Shown here: positions 28,415 through 29,250 of the stretch, piece by piece
Layout: the number at the start of each line of letters is the position of its first letter
Numbering within the stretch: the first letter of the stretch is position 1
IMG/VR virus record: IMGVR_UViG_3300023176_000862
Location: 1 to 29,250 of that record
Length of the DNA: 29,250 nucleotides
Strand: one strand, 5' to 3'
DNA from: a virus
Notes under the pieces: generated by a model
The model's database searches: none
Told to the model about the DNA's origin: nothing
Seen by the model: only the letters and a program-made list of their open reading frames with translations
Position numbers and translations under genes: made by a program

Positions 28415-29250
28415 AGATTAGTGAGATTATATTAGGTAAAGGCAGAGAGCGTAGATTTAGAGGCCCTCGTAAACCACGCCTAAAACAAAAAGGTTTTCAT
28501 CAGCGTATGAAAGGTCTTTTAGACGCCACACAAGAAGTAACAGAAGCAAAAAACACACACCTTGACCATGCTGAAGAACTTGTTTTTATGTATGGCGATG
28601 AAGGAATAAAGCGTGTAGTAGGTACATTTTCTAAATTACTAGATACACTTGATGGCGCTGGTGGAGGCGATGCTGTAACTACAAAATGGGACGGTTCGCC
28701 CGCTGTATTCTGTGGTATTGATCCTGCAGATGGTAAATTCTTTGTAGGTACAAAAGGTGTATTCGCTAAAAATGCGAAACTTAACAAATCACCTGAAGAT
28801 ATTCAGACAAATCATCCAGATACAACGAATAAAGGTGAAGCAGTTAGTAAACAAGGATTACGTGATAAACTTTCTTCATCATTAGAACATCTTAAAGACT
28901 TAGGTATTAAAGGTGTACTACAAGGTGATCTATTGTTTACTAAAAGTGATTTAAAAACTGTTAATATTGACGGCAAAAAGCATTTAGCATTCAAACCAAA
29001 TACAATTACATACGTTGTACCCGCTGATAGTGAAACAGCACGTGAAATGTTAGCAGCAGAAATAGGTATTGTATTCCATACAAGCTATGAAGGTGACTCT
29101 ATTGAAGATATGAGCGCAAAGTTTGGTTTTGACGCAAGTTCATTGCGTAAATCTCCAAATGTATGGTTTACAGATGCTAGAATTAAAGATGTATCTGGTC
29201 AAGTACAGTTAGATAAATCAGATAGCGCAGTAATCAGAGCAGCCATTAAA
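28411..29250 (+). CDS. Nucleotidyltransferase/ligase-like protein, 3' end outside window
   Basis: ATG 28411 overlaps the previous TGA, and the frame is open for 280 codons to the window edge. After a basic start (GRERRFRGPRKPRLKQK) comes DAVTTKWDGSPAVFCGIDP (87-105) with a KxDG motif (K92, D94, G95), the nucleotide-attachment motif of DNA/RNA ligases and capping enzymes. GTKGVFAK (113-120), LQGDLLF (170-176, motif-III-like) and AFKPNTITYVVP (193-204, motif IV/V-like) follow in the expected order. It is probably a member of the large nucleotidyltransferase group found in marine T4-like phages. The substrate (DNA, RNA or protein) is unknown. The C-terminal domain lies beyond the window. Confidence 0.72.
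   Translation, partial: MKISEIILGKGRERRFRGPRKPRLKQKGFHQRMKGLLDATQEVTEAKNTHLDHAEELVFMYGDEGIKRVVGTFSKLLDTLDGAGGGDAVTTKWDGSPAVFCGIDPADGKFFVGTKGVFAKNAKLNKSPEDIQTNHPDTTNKGEAVSKQGLRDKLSSSLEHLKDLGIKGVLQGDLLFTKSDLKTVNIDGKKHLAFKPNTITYVVPADSETAREMLAAEIGIVFHTSYEGDSIEDMSAKFGFDASSLRKSPNVWFTDARIKDVSGQVQLDKSDSAVIRAAIK

Noticed and set aside
1-29250. tRNA genes, CRISPR arrays, insertion sequences or attachment sites
   Set aside because: Intergenic spaces are too short and show no cloverleaf, spaced repeats, transposase or terminal inverted repeats.

Overview
This window looks like the genome of a marine-type, T4-like tailed phage (myovirus). The DNA is AT-rich, the genes are tightly packed and almost all lie on the + strand, and stop/start overlaps (TAATG, ATGA) are common. 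Recognisable T4 core genes are the large terminase (gp17), ssDNA-binding protein (gp32), UvsX, UvsY, class Ia ribonucleotide reductase NrdA/NrdB, UvsW, primase (gp61) and replicative helicase (gp41). The bacterial host is not identified. An alphaproteobacterial host is a weak inference from a QueD-like protein of a type I associate with that group, from GANTC-type sites in promoters, and from an RNA loop resembling the alphaproteobacterial 16S 3' end.

Layout. 1-1910: two virion/tail-fibre genes, the first cut by the window edge and the second an Mtd-like N-domain plus a six-bladed kelch-like propeller. 1920-5928: putative small terminase, terL, and a conserved unknown protein with a strong internal start. 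6085-12935: gp32, then uvsX-queD-like-orf-uvsY, then nrdA-nrdB, with rho-independent terminators after the unknown gene, gp32 and nrdB. 13050-15432: small early-type genes and an AAA+ ATPase, several with their own promoter. 15535-20596: uvsW followed by a long overlapping run that includes a possible gp62, a zinc-finger protein, an AbrB-like protein, a phosphoribosyltransferase and a 195-residue miniature relative of DNA polymerase III alpha. 20556-21794: a minus-strand gene and a divergent virion-type gene, both with late-type promoters. 21856-24729: early cassettes, including a PD-(D/E)XK nuclease next to a beta-class DNA methyltransferase. 24768-27923: primase, ClpP-like protease, helicase. 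27951-29250: late-type genes ending in a truncated nucleotidyltransferase-like gene.

Three promoter grammars can be read directly. (i) Six early cassettes share TTGACA-N7/8-GAATC-N4-TATNNT, then GTAATCA at the predicted transcription start, then an ATG about 30 nt after the -10. (ii) uvsW, primase and helicase share TTGAC(A/T)-N17 ending TGn, a -10, exactly 6 nt and then ATG, which predicts leaderless mRNAs. (iii) T4-type late boxes ATAAATA precede packaging and virion genes, and two divergent ones also sit 5 nt from the ATG. Together these suggest three timed programmes: host takeover, replication and recombination, then packaging and structure.

The strongest candidates for something new are the anchored GAATC/GTAATCA promoter family, the leaderless replication promoters, the mini-DnaE protein that keeps all three catalytic-type aspartates, and the nuclease-methyltransferase pair. 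No tRNA, CRISPR array, insertion sequence or attachment site was seen, and there is no gene-free stretch longer than 300 bases.
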